Source of the DNA: Gammaproteobacteria bacterium
GTDB lineage: Bacteria; Pseudomonadota; Gammaproteobacteria; Pseudomonadales; Pseudohongiellaceae
Assembly (NCBI GenBank): GCA_002711845.1
Contig: PASF01000006.1
Coordinates: forward strand, 248,001-312,000
Direction: 5' to 3'
DNA: 64,000 bases
The position numbers and the translations under genes are program-made. Below the pieces are notes generated by a model. It saw nothing but the letters and a program-made list of their open reading frames with translations. It was not told the DNA's origin and did no database searches. This document shows, piece by piece, positions 37,301 through 45,226 of the stretch (position 1 is the stretch's first letter; each line of letters starts with the position of its first letter).

Positions 37301-39894
37301 AGATCCATCATGCCCGCGAACACAACCTGAAAAACGTCGATGTCAGTATCCCCTGGAATCAGTTTACCGTGGTCACCGGTGTCAGTGGCAGCGGTAAGAG
37401 CACGCTGGCCTTTGATATTGTCTTTGCCGAGGGGCAACGCCGCTATCTGGAATCGCTGAATGCCTATGCCCGTCAGTTTGTACAACCGGCGACCCGTCCT
37501 GATGTGGATGCCATCCATGGTATCCCGCCCACGGTTGCCATTGAACAGCGCACCAGTCGCGGGGGGCGCAAAAGTACCGTTGCCACGCTGACCGAGATTT
37601 ATCACTTTCTGCGCCTTATTTTTGTCAAGCTGGGCACTCAGTACTGTCCCCGTTGCGAGGTCGCCATTGAACCCCAAAGCCGGGAAATGATTCTGGCAAG
37701 ACTGATGAAGGACTGGAAAGGAGCCAACGTGGATGTCCTGGCACCTGCTGTCGTAGCCCGCAAGGGTATCTACAAGGAGCTGGCCGCCTGGGCGGTCAGC
37801 AAGGGCTTCAGCCAACTGCGGGTTGACGGCGACTACCTGCCCGCCGACAACTGGCCGGTGCTGGACCGTTACAAAGAACACAATATTGAAATCCTGATCG
37901 GGACCTGCCGGGTGGATGCACAGCACGAAAAGACCCTCACCGAGCTGATGGACAGGGCGCTGGCGGTGGGCAATGGCTTGCTGATGGTGGCAGCCAGCCA
38001 GCCGGGTAAAAAATCTCGCAAGGACAGCCTGTTCTCGACGCGGCGCGCCTGCCCGTCCTGCGGGGACAGTTTTGACGACCTGGATCCCCGCCTGTTCTCC
38101 TTCAATTCCCGTCATGGCTGGTGCAAAAGCTGTTTCGGTACCGGTGAAGTCATTGCGCAGTTTGATGAGCAGCAGACCGGGGAAGAAGCCGCCTGGCTCG
38201 ACAGCGAACCTGACCAGATTGGCAAGACCTGCACCACGTGCAGGGGCAGTCGACTTAATCCGACCGCGCTGGCGGTGCGCTTCCAGCAATGGAATATCGC
38301 CGACCTGACAGCTTTGTCAGTCGATAAGGCCGACCAGGCAATGGCGAAAATACGCTTTGACAAAAAGCAGGAATCCATCGCCCGCGACATCGTTATCGAG
38401 TTGAACAGTCGCCTGAAATTTCTGCAAAAGGTGGGTCTGGGTTATCTCAGTCTGAACCGGGCCGCACCCACCCTCAGTGGTGGTGAGGCACAACGCATCC
38501 GACTGGCATCGCAGCTGGGATCCAACCTGCAGGGCGTGTGCTACATCCTGGACGAACCCACCATTGGCCTGCATGCCCGTGACAATCAGTTGTTGATCAG
38601 GACGCTGCGCGAGCTGCAACAGCATGGCAATACCGTGGTGGTGGTTGAACACGATGATGCCACCATGGCCGAAGCCGATCATCTGATTGATGTCGGGCCG
38701 GGTGCCGGCATCCTGGGCGGCGAAATTGTGGCGACCGGTACCTTTGCTCAGCTGAAGAAAAACCGGCGTTCGCTGACTGGCCGCTTTCTCGCCAATCCGC
38801 TTCGCCATCCACTGACGGCGCTTCGTGATCAGGACGCGCGTGATGCTCTTGCCGCGCAGTCTCTGGCAATTCGCGGAGCCCGGCTGAACAACCTGAAAGA
38901 TCTGTCGCTCAGTATTCCATTGCGACGGCTGGTCACGGTCAGTGGCGTCAGTGGCAGCGGCAAAAGTACCCTGATTCGCTCGATTGTCTATGACAACCTG
39001 CGTCAGGTTTTGGTGCAGAAAGGCAAAAAACGCAAGGCCATCAAGTGGCAAGGTTGTGATGACATCAGTGGCTGGCAGGATATTGACTCGATATTGCAGG
39101 TGGATCAGACCCCGATCGGCAAAACGCCGCGCTCGTGCCCGGCCAGCTATATTGGCATCTGGGACACCATACGCAAACTGTTTGCCGACACCGTGGATGC
39201 ACGCCTGCGTGGCTACCTGCCGGGACGCTTTTCGTTCAATGTCGCCGGCGGGCGTTGTGAAACCTGCGCCGGCAACGGCATGCAGAAGATCGAAATGAAT
39301 TTCCTGCCGGACGTGCGTGTTGACTGCGAAGACTGTGGCGGCTGGCGCTTCAATGCCGAAACCCTGTCGGTGCAATACAAAGGCAAGCATATCGGTGAAG
39401 TACTGGCCATGAATATCGATCAGGCCGTTGAGTTTTTCCAGCCGGTGCCTTCGGTCTATCACCCGCTGCGCCTGTTGCAGGATGTCGGTCTGGGCTATCT
39501 GACTCTGGGGCAGCAGAGCCCGACACTGAGCGGGGGCGAAGCGCAGCGGATCAAACTGGTCGCCGAACTGGCCAAGGCCAAGCCCCACCTGAGTCTGCGT
39601 GGCAGCAAACCGCCGCACAAACTGTATGTTCTGGATGAACCCACTGTGGGCCTGCACATGGCCGATGTCGAGAAACTGTTGCGGGTGCTGCACCGTCTGG
39701 TGGACACGGGGAACACGGTGATTGTCATTGAACATAATCTGGATGTCATCGCCGAGGCCGACTGGGTGATTGATATCGGGCCCGAGGGCGGTGATGCCGG
39801 CGGCAAACTGGTGGCACAGGGCTCGCCGGCGAAGGTCGCCAGAAGCAAAAGGTCGCATACTGCCCGGTTCCTGGCGCCGATGTTAGCCGGTTGA
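34351..39894 (+). CDS. uvrA: Double-length UvrA (two tandem UvrA units in one chain)
   Basis: One 1847-residue protein made of two UvrA-like units joined by a basic Gln-rich linker (about residues 950-975). Four P-loops (GVSGSGKST) lie at about residues 40, 636, 1010 and 1532, and four ABC signatures (LSGGE) at about 480, 831, 1374 and 1725. Each has its Walker B (LDEPSIGLH, FDEPTTGLH, LDEPTIGLH, LDEPTVGLH). Both units keep the CX2C zinc pairs (CPDC..CESC and CPVC..CSEC; CPSC..CKSC and CETC..CEDC). Ordinary UvrA is about 940 residues and works as a dimer; here the dimer appears covalent. Whether it serves the UvrABC repair pathway or is a paralogue of separate function cannot be told. The ATG at 34351 is preferred to the GTG six bases earlier. 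Confidence 0.95.
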   Translation: MTQKKQTAVLESIVVRGARQNNLKNLSLDLPVNQLIVVTGVSGSGKSTLAFDTIYAEGQRRYVETFSAYARQFLDRMDKPAVDAIEGIPPAIAIDQTNPVRTSRSTVGTMTELNDYLKLVYARLSHLHCPGCHQPVRRDTTQNIVNGLYASLTADTRLHVCLPVTVPHNFSDEEIMQWLTQQGYTRIQHTTGNQVHAIQDRLRLTRENRERLAEAVETALHHGSGHVVIYAAPETATEQVLRYSNRLHCPDCNREFNDPTPSLFSFNSPVGACESCKGFGRIIGVDFDLVVPDQSKTLREGAVKPWQSPSYHECQVDMEKAARKRGIPLDTPWRELNHEQQQWVLEGEGDWDDGLWYGVRRFFNWLEGRAYKMHIRVLLSRYRAYTECSACQGARLKPEALWWKLTPSGRGKKKTVPPLAIHGLMQLPLAQCAEFFTTLELPSHLDKATDLLMGEIRSRLGYLLDVGLGYLTLDRQSRTLSGGEVQRINLTTALGTSLVNTLFVLDEPSIGLHTRDMQRMVNILHRLRDAGNSLIVVEHDPQVMLAADLIIDIGPGPGKHGGEVRFMGTPAQLLRDRHSLTGQYLRGERSIEELLATDVSVALPAPQHLSVKGASEHNLKAIDVSIPLGGLCCLTGVSGSGKSTLMRDILYRGLCREFGITTEAPGEHQSISGHEHLNTVVLVDQSPLGKTTRSIPATYVGAFDVIRKRFVSQPLAKERAYTPGIFSFNSGNGRCPVCAGNGFEHVEMQFLSDIYLRCSECNGRRYRREILDVTLLDPRDDSRALSIADVLELTVSEAMEFFVDDGDVITCLQPLVDVGLHYLQLGQAVPTLSGGESQRLKLAGHLADVSRQRGKGKRAHHDGILFLFDEPTTGLHFHDISVLLAAFHKLIGAGHSLLVIEHNLDIIRSADWIIDIGPEGGDGGGQLVAEGRPADFLAGRPGHTAAALVQYEQARQQNRQQAGQQRLPPASRKRKAVKALPAIQIHHAREHNLKNVDVSIPWNQFTVVTGVSGSGKSTLAFDIVFAEGQRRYLESLNAYARQFVQPATRPDVDAIHGIPPTVAIEQRTSRGGRKSTVATLTEIYHFLRLIFVKLGTQYCPRCEVAIEPQSREMILARLMKDWKGANVDVLAPAVVARKGIYKELAAWAVSKGFSQLRVDGDYLPADNWPVLDRYKEHNIEILIGTCRVDAQHEKTLTELMDRALAVGNGLLMVAASQPGKKSRKDSLFSTRRACPSCGDSFDDLDPRLFSFNSRHGWCKSCFGTGEVIAQFDEQQTGEEAAWLDSEPDQIGKTCTTCRGSRLNPTALAVRFQQWNIADLTALSVDKADQAMAKIRFDKKQESIARDIVIELNSRLKFLQKVGLGYLSLNRAAPTLSGGEAQRIRLASQLGSNLQGVCYILDEPTIGLHARDNQLLIRTLRELQQHGNTVVVVEHDDATMAEADHLIDVGPGAGILGGEIVATGTFAQLKKNRRSLTGRFLANPLRHPLTALRDQDARDALAAQSLAIRGARLNNLKDLSLSIPLRRLVTVSGVSGSGKSTLIRSIVYDNLRQVLVQKGKKRKAIKWQGCDDISGWQDIDSILQVDQTPIGKTPRSCPASYIGIWDTIRKLFADTVDARLRGYLPGRFSFNVAGGRCETCAGNGMQKIEMNFLPDVRVDCEDCGGWRFNAETLSVQYKGKHIGEVLAMNIDQAVEFFQPVPSVYHPLRLLQDVGLGYLTLGQQSPTLSGGEAQRIKLVAELAKAKPHLSLRGSKPPHKLYVLDEPTVGLHMADVEKLLRVLHRLVDTGNTVIVIEHNLDVIAEADWVIDIGPEGGDAGGKLVAQGSPAKVARSKRSHTARFLAPMLAG

Positions 39895-39918
39895 CCTCAT
39901 ATAGTGCTATGAACCCGG

Positions 39919-40130
39919 CCCTTGCGGTGTAGGGTGGCGCCTTTCGGGGACGCCCGTAAACCCGTCCATGGGGGGCTCGGATGCGACCATCCAAGGGTCG
40001 CATACGCCCCTCAAGTCGCCACCCTACACCGCCAGGGCCTCCTGCTAGTGCTAGCCTTTGAGCTGCCACAGCAGGGAGGCTGGCGACGAGCCCTACAGAG
40101 ATGGGTTCACGGGCGTCCCCGAAAGGCGCC
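39919..40130. repeat. Nested inverted-repeat element
   Basis: Three inverted repeats are nested or interleaved in the 359-base gap between the double uvrA (ends 39894) and the next gene (40254). Arms 39936-39963 and 40103-40130 are 28 bases with one mismatch (GGCGCCTTTCGGGGACGCCC and its complement). Arms 39919-39939 and 40017-40037 are 21 bases with one mismatch (core CGGTGTAGGGTGGCG). A small stem, ATGCGACC/GGTCGCAT, is at 39981-40003. The sequence style (ACGGGCGTCCCC, CCATGGGGGGCTC) is like dispersed intergenic palindromic repeats of marine gammaproteobacteria. No open frame of note lies inside. Confidence 0.75.
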
Positions 40131-40253
40131 CCCCCCGACAGGGCCGTATTCCAGAGTGCTTACTTAGAGCCAACACCCCCGCCCGAGCCGGTATGGAACC
40201 GACGACGGAAAAAACAGTCAAACCAGCACAGTCGTCAATCACAAAAACCCGCC

Positions 40254-41036
40254 ATGGCCTCTCCTCAGACGTCAGACACCTTGCCGGACAATCGCATCGA
40301 GCCCAGTATACTCACCGATCTGAGCCTGGACGACGACGCCCGGCATGCTGCGCAACCGTCATCACATGGCGTGTTGTCGGCCACCCTGTTTGTCAGCATA
40401 CTGGCTCACGGTATTATTCTGTTCATGGCCACTTATGCCGCCAATAGAGACCACCAGCAAGCTGACCGGACAATTGCCGCGCCCAGCATACAGATCCGTT
40501 TTCAGTCACCGCCGCGCCGCGCGCCCGACAGTCCGCTGCAATCTGCTGCGGCAGAGCCTGCGTCAGTAACCACCGACAATGTGGACCCCACAGCACCCAG
40601 CGCCGTCGCTGACACCGCCGCGCCAGCGGAGGCTGGCGCTGACACCTCCGATCCGGCTGCATCCGCATCCCTCGCCGAGACGCCGGTATCCCCGGCGACC
40701 CCGCCTCTCAGGCAACTGCCTTCACTGACAGATCTGCGCACTGCCGCGCGCAATCGCGCCGAGCAGGACCGCCGTGGCCGGGCTACCCATCCTGACTGTC
40801 TGCGCCGCGACCGGCGCAGTGCCTTTCTTGATTGCGCAGAGGAGGCGCCCTATGACTTTGCCAGCGCCGGGCAAAACCCGACGGTAGTCTTCTTCACGCC
40901 TGCGCTGCCTTCCGCACCGGCCAACGACAGTGAACAACGGACCACCACGGGGGCCCGCGTCAAAGCCGCCATTGACATGTTTGATAACCAGCTGGGCACC
41001 ACACAAACCAGAAAACGCATCATGAACTTTCCCTGA
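40254..41036 (+). CDS. TonB-like membrane-anchored protein of unknown function
   Basis: About 260 residues from the ATG at 40254 (MASPQTSDTLPDN). One hydrophobic segment near residues 52-75 (VLSATLFVSILAHGIILFMA), with a short cytoplasmic tail before it, is the topology of TonB. A long Ala/Pro/Ser/Asp-rich stretch follows (residues 85-190), and a charged, Cys-containing C-terminal part (HPDCLRRDRRSAFLDCAEE). No TonB C-terminal YP domain is visible. The frame stays open back to 40101, but that part lies in the inverted-repeat element, so I prefer the later start. I do not recognise the function. It precedes the PBP4-type gene in the same direction. Confidence 0.6.
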   Translation: MASPQTSDTLPDNRIEPSILTDLSLDDDARHAAQPSSHGVLSATLFVSILAHGIILFMATYAANRDHQQADRTIAAPSIQIRFQSPPRRAPDSPLQSAAAEPASVTTDNVDPTAPSAVADTAAPAEAGADTSDPAASASLAETPVSPATPPLRQLPSLTDLRTAARNRAEQDRRGRATHPDCLRRDRRSAFLDCAEEAPYDFASAGQNPTVVFFTPALPSAPANDSEQRTTTGARVKAAIDMFDNQLGTTQTRKRIMNFP

Positions 41037-41140
41037 TCTGAGCGGGCACCGGGGCAGCGGAATTGCTTGACACAACGCCGCCGGGCAGTAAAAGTGAAGC
41101 CTTCACCCCTGCAGCAGCCCTTGAACGAGTCGTGTCCCAC

Positions 41141-42598
41141 ATGCCAACCCTGAAGCGAACCGTTAAACACACACTGACGATACTGACCAGCCTGGTTTTG
41201 CTGGCACAGACTGCGACCGCCGACGATATTGGCGACGTACCGCCGACAGTCCGACTTGTCACCAACGGCCACGACTTTCCGGATGATGCCTATGCCCTGC
41301 TGGTGCAGGAAGTGGGCAACTCGACGCCTCTGCTTGCCGTCAACAGCGCTTTGCCGATGAATCCGGCCTCGACCATCAAGACTCTGACAACACTCGCAGG
41401 TCTGGAGGTGCTGGGCGCAGATTACACCTGGGAAACCGGGATCCATGCACTGGGACCGGTCATCAACGGCACATTGCAGGGCGATCTGCTGATTCGGGGC
41501 GGTGCCGATCCGTTTCTGGTGGAAGAACATGTACGCAGTATGCTGAAAGTTCTGCGCCGCCGCGGCGTACAACGGATCACCGGTGACCTGATTGTTGACA
41601 ACAGCCTGTTTGACACCTCGGTCCGCGCCGGCAGCCCGGTAGACAACCAGTCAGGCAGAGCCTACAACGTCCTGCCCGAGGCGCTGCTGTTCAATTTCCA
41701 GGTCGTAAATTTCTTCTTCTACCCGCATGACAATGGCCGTGATGTCATCATCCGCAGCGACCCGGCCCTGCCCAATCTGACCATCAACAATCGCTTGCAG
41801 TTACGTGAAGGCCCGTGCACCGGTTTCCAGCGTGGTATCAGCTTCAGCGAAGAAGTAGCCAGCAACACCGTCACCTTCAGCGGGCAACATCCGTCGGGCT
41901 GCGGGGAATACAGCATGACCCGCGCCGTGCTCGATGCGGCACAGTACAACTTTGGCCTGTTTCAGCTGCTGTGGCGTGAACTGGGCGGCGAATTCGACGG
42001 AGAGCTTCGCGAAGCATCGCTAAGCGCCATCACCGACAACGAGGCTGTGCCGCCACTCGTGACCTGGCAGTCACCACCGCTGGCAGACATCATCAAATCC
42101 ATCAATAAATACAGCAACAACATGATGACGCGGCAACTACTGCTGACACTTGGTCTGCAGCATGGCGGCGCGCCGACCAGCATTGACACTGGCGTCGACG
42201 CGGTGCGCAGCTACCTGAGTGATGTTGGCATTGATCACAGTGAACTGGTCATGGCCAACGGCTCCGGTCTGAGCCGCGACACACGACTGACGGCAGCGTT
42301 GCTGGGGGCAATATTACAACGCGGATTCCTGATTCCCACCATGCCCGAGTATGTCGCCTCGCTGCCATTGGCAGGACTGGATGGCACCATGCAGGAGCGG
42401 CTGATTAGCGGTGACGGGCATGCCAGCAGTCATGTCAAAACCGGTTCCCTGAACGACGTCGCCGGCATAGCCGGCTACGTGCATGCACAATCGGGGAAAC
42501 ATTACGTGGTCGTGGCACTGGTCAATCACGCGCAGGCCCACACCGGTCCCGGACAGGAACTCGGTGATGCCTTGCTCAGATGGGTATGGCGACAGTAG
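41141..42598 (+). CDS. dacB: D-alanyl-D-alanine carboxypeptidase/endopeptidase (PBP4, S13 family)
   Basis: About 485 residues, exported (signal peptide MPTLKRTVKHTLTILTSLVL to TATA). The three active-site motifs of penicillin-binding S13 peptidases are present: SxxK as STIK at about residue 77, SxN as SNN near residue 324 and KTG as KTGS near residue 433. It would cleave D-Ala-D-Ala ends or cross-links of peptidoglycan in the periplasm. The ATG at 41141 gives a clean signal peptide; the frame is open from 41063. It is convergent with pstB, the two stops being five bases apart. Confidence 0.93.
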   Translation: MPTLKRTVKHTLTILTSLVLLAQTATADDIGDVPPTVRLVTNGHDFPDDAYALLVQEVGNSTPLLAVNSALPMNPASTIKTLTTLAGLEVLGADYTWETGIHALGPVINGTLQGDLLIRGGADPFLVEEHVRSMLKVLRRRGVQRITGDLIVDNSLFDTSVRAGSPVDNQSGRAYNVLPEALLFNFQVVNFFFYPHDNGRDVIIRSDPALPNLTINNRLQLREGPCTGFQRGISFSEEVASNTVTFSGQHPSGCGEYSMTRAVLDAAQYNFGLFQLLWRELGGEFDGELREASLSAITDNEAVPPLVTWQSPPLADIIKSINKYSNNMMTRQLLLTLGLQHGGAPTSIDTGVDAVRSYLSDVGIDHSELVMANGSGLSRDTRLTAALLGAILQRGFLIPTMPEYVASLPLAGLDGTMQERLISGDGHASSHVKTGSLNDVAGIAGYVHAQSGKHYVVVALVNHAQAHTGPGQELGDALLRWVWRQ

Positions 42599-42603
42599 CA
42601 GGA

Positions 42604-43476
42604 CTAGCCGTAGCGACCGGTAATATAGTCTTCGGTCTGCTTTTTCGACGGATTGGTAAACAGCGTATCAGTATCACCATACTCGACCATGTTGCCCATA
42701 TACATGAAGGCGGTATAGTCCGAAACCCGGGCCGCCTGCTGCATATTGTGCGTAACAATGATAATCGTATAGTCACGCTTGAGTTCGTTGATCAGCTCTT
42801 CGATTTTGAGTGTTGAGATTGGATCCAGTGCTGACGCCGGCTCATCCAGCAGAATGACCTCCGGTTCGATGGCTATGGCGCGCGCAATCACCAGACGTTG
42901 CTGCTGACCACCGGACATCCCGAACGCATTGTCCTGCAAACGATCCTTGACCTCATCCCACAGCGCTGCGGCGCGCAGCGATTTTTCCACCACTTCATCC
43001 AGCACCCGACGCGAGCTGATGCCCTGCAGACGCAAGCCATAGGCCACGTTTTCATAGATGCTTTTGGGGAAGGGATTTGGTTTCTGGAACACCATGCCCA
43101 CACTGCGACGCAGATCGGCTACGTCAACATCACGGTCGTAGATGTTCTTGCCGTCCATGACGATTTCGCCTTCGATCCGGCAGATGTCCACCAGGTCGTT
43201 CATGCGATTGAAGCAACGTAACAGGGTTGACTTGCCGCACCCTGACGGACCAATAAACGCGGTAACGCGTTTCTCCGGCACAATCAGATTGACGTCCTTG
43301 AGCGCCTGGTCATTGCCATAATAAAGGTTGAGATTACTGACCTCAATCTTGGATGTCTCGTCCGCCAGTGACAGCGCTTCTCGCTCTGCTACTTTGCGCG
43401 CGCCGGCAGCTGATACTGCGGGGCGTTCGCGGGCATCAGTCGGGCCAGTTTTGTTGTTGGCAGTCTGAGTTGTCAT
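42604..43476 (-). CDS. pstB: Phosphate ABC transporter ATP-binding protein PstB
   Basis: About 290 residues. Walker A is GPSGCGKST, the ABC signature is MSGGQQQRL, Walker B is [12 protein letters not shown], and the PstB-specific [21 protein letters not shown] is present. An N-terminal extension of about 45 residues ([15 protein letters not shown]) precedes the domain, longer than in E. coli PstB. The start is placed at ATG 43476 with AGGAAGAG nine bases upstream. Last gene of pstSCAB; no phoU gene follows, as dacB is convergent immediately beyond. Confidence 0.95.
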   Translation of the reverse strand: MTTQTANNKTGPTDARERPAVSAAGARKVAEREALSLADETSKIEVSNLNLYYGNDQALKDVNLIVPEKRVTAFIGPSGCGKSTLLRCFNRMNDLVDICRIEGEIVMDGKNIYDRDVDVADLRRSVGMVFQKPNPFPKSIYENVAYGLRLQGISSRRVLDEVVEKSLRAAALWDEVKDRLQDNAFGMSGGQQQRLVIARAIAIEPEVILLDEPASALDPISTLKIEELINELKRDYTIIIVTHNMQQAARVSDYTAFMYMGNMVEYGDTDTLFTNPSKKQTEDYITGRYG

Positions 43477-43501
43477 CGTGCGTTGCTCTTCCTTTGATGG
43501 T

Positions 43502-45169
43502 TTAGTCGCCGGCACTGCGGTAGCGCTCGCGCAAATGGTTACGGATGCTGATGGCCGTCAGGTTCAGAATGACAATCAGCATGACCAGCACCAGTGCGGT
43601 AGCGTAAACCAGCGGGCGCGCGGCTTCAACGTTGGGGCTCTGGAAGCCGACGTCGTAGATATGAAAGCCCAGGTGCATGATTTTTCTTTCCAGATGAATA
43701 TAGGGAAACGTGCCATCGACCGGCAATGTCGGTGCCAGCTTGACGACACCCACCAGCATCAGCGGTGCCACTTCACCGGCGGCGCGGGCAATCGCCAGAA
43801 TCAGGCCGGTCATCATCGCCGGTGTGGCCAGCGGCACAATGACCTTCCACAGCGTCTCGGACTTGGTGGCACCCAGTGCCAGGCTGCCCTGACGGATGGT
43901 ACTGGGAATACGGGCCAGGCCTTCTTCAGTGGACACAATGACGATGGGCAGCGTCAGCAGCGCCAGCGTCAGCGACGCCCAGAACAGACCCGGCGTACCA
44001 AACGTTGGCGCGGGCAAGGATGCTTCGTAGAACAGCTGGTCGATATTGCCACCCAGGAAATACACAAAAAAGCCCAGACCAAACACACCGTAAACAATGG
44101 ACGGTACGCCCGCGAGATTGTAAACCGAGATGCGAATAATACGCGTCATGGTGCCCTGCCGAGCATACTCGCGCAGATAGATAGCCGCGAGAATGCCGAA
44201 AGGTGTCACGATGATGGACATCACCATGACCATAACCACGGTGCCAAAGATCGCCGGGAAAATACCGCCTTCGGTGTTGGCTTCGCGGGGTTCATCGGTC
44301 AGGAACTCCCAGAGCCGTTCGACATATTGCACCAGTTTGTCGAATACTGACATGGCATTGGGCGCTGTGACACGGACAATGGTGGCCAGCGTGATATCCA
44401 CTTCCGTGCCGTCAGCAGTCTGCATGCGCAGCGTGTCTCGCCGGGTGCTTTGATAGATGGCATCAAGCTCTTCACGCAGCACCGCGTAGTCAGCCTCGAA
44501 ACGGGCGGTGGCCTCGGCAATACGCGCACGCTCGCGCGCCTCAACGTCGGCAGGTGGCGGATTCAGTTCCAGGTTACGCTCATCCAGGCGCAGGCGCTCG
44601 ATGCCGGTGTTGATGCGACCGATCTCGCCACGCTCCAGACGACGGATTTCCCTGAACAGGGCCAGGCTGCGGTCGACCGCGTCCTGCAATTGCGGCCAGA
44701 AATCAGCATCACCCGGGGTGCTGACGACATTGCCCTCACGCAGCAACGCCAACGGCTGCCCGTAAAAATTACCCCACTCACGGCGCTCGATGACAAACAC
44801 ATCGTCAGGGTACTGCCAGGGCGACATGCCCAGCTCCAGATACCAGACGAAATCGCGCCCGGTCTGATCGCGGTTACCCAGTTTGAACAGATGGCGGGTA
44901 ACCAGGTCGATATCATCCGGCACGGTTTCACCCGAATCACGCGCCACGGCTGCCGAGATAACCTGGCTGCGCACCAGCTCGCCCATGATGGTGGTCTGCT
45001 CGCCGCCCGGGCTGGTGATTTCGACAACGGCAACGTCAGCAGGCCAGAAGTGACTGAACCCCCTGACCGCAATCAGACCGATCAGGCCGATCACCATGAT
45101 CATGCACATGGCGACGGCGCCGCCATTGAGCCATATCCAGGGTGTGCCGCTTTTAAACCATTGTCTCAT
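43502..45169 (-). CDS. pstA: Phosphate ABC transporter permease PstA (long form)
   Basis: 555 residues, longer than E. coli PstA (about 300). After the first membrane helix ([13 protein letters not shown]) comes a periplasmic insert of roughly 230 residues containing a coiled-coil-like stretch ([27 protein letters not shown] in part). The usual permease core follows, with [13 protein letters not shown] and the inner loop [21 protein letters not shown] for contact with PstB. This long form is also found in Pseudomonas relatives. It lies between pstC (57-base gap) and pstB (25-base gap). Confidence 0.94.
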   Translation of the reverse strand: MRQWFKSGTPWIWLNGGAVAMCMIMVIGLIGLIAVRGFSHFWPADVAVVEITSPGGEQTTIMGELVRSQVISAAVARDSGETVPDDIDLVTRHLFKLGNRDQTGRDFVWYLELGMSPWQYPDDVFVIERREWGNFYGQPLALLREGNVVSTPGDADFWPQLQDAVDRSLALFREIRRLERGEIGRINTGIERLRLDERNLELNPPPADVEARERARIAEATARFEADYAVLREELDAIYQSTRRDTLRMQTADGTEVDITLATIVRVTAPNAMSVFDKLVQYVERLWEFLTDEPREANTEGGIFPAIFGTVVMVMVMSIIVTPFGILAAIYLREYARQGTMTRIIRISVYNLAGVPSIVYGVFGLGFFVYFLGGNIDQLFYEASLPAPTFGTPGLFWASLTLALLTLPIVIVSTEEGLARIPSTIRQGSLALGATKSETLWKVIVPLATPAMMTGLILAIARAAGEVAPLMLVGVVKLAPTLPVDGTFPYIHLERKIMHLGFHIYDVGFQSPNVEAARPLVYATALVLVMLIVILNLTAISIRNHLRERYRSAGD

Positions 45170-45226
45170 GCCATTTTCTCTCTATGTTCAAAAACCACAG
45201 GAGTACCTGCAGCCATGACCCGCAAC

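Noticed and set aside
38317-39858. A 513-codon open frame on the minus strand inside the double uvrA
   Set aside because: It is a mirror of the conserved UvrA coding sequence; there is no family match and no promoter.
40101-40253. N-terminal extension of the TonB-like gene
   Set aside because: The 51 extra codons lie partly in the right arm of the inverted-repeat element and look like translated repeat DNA.
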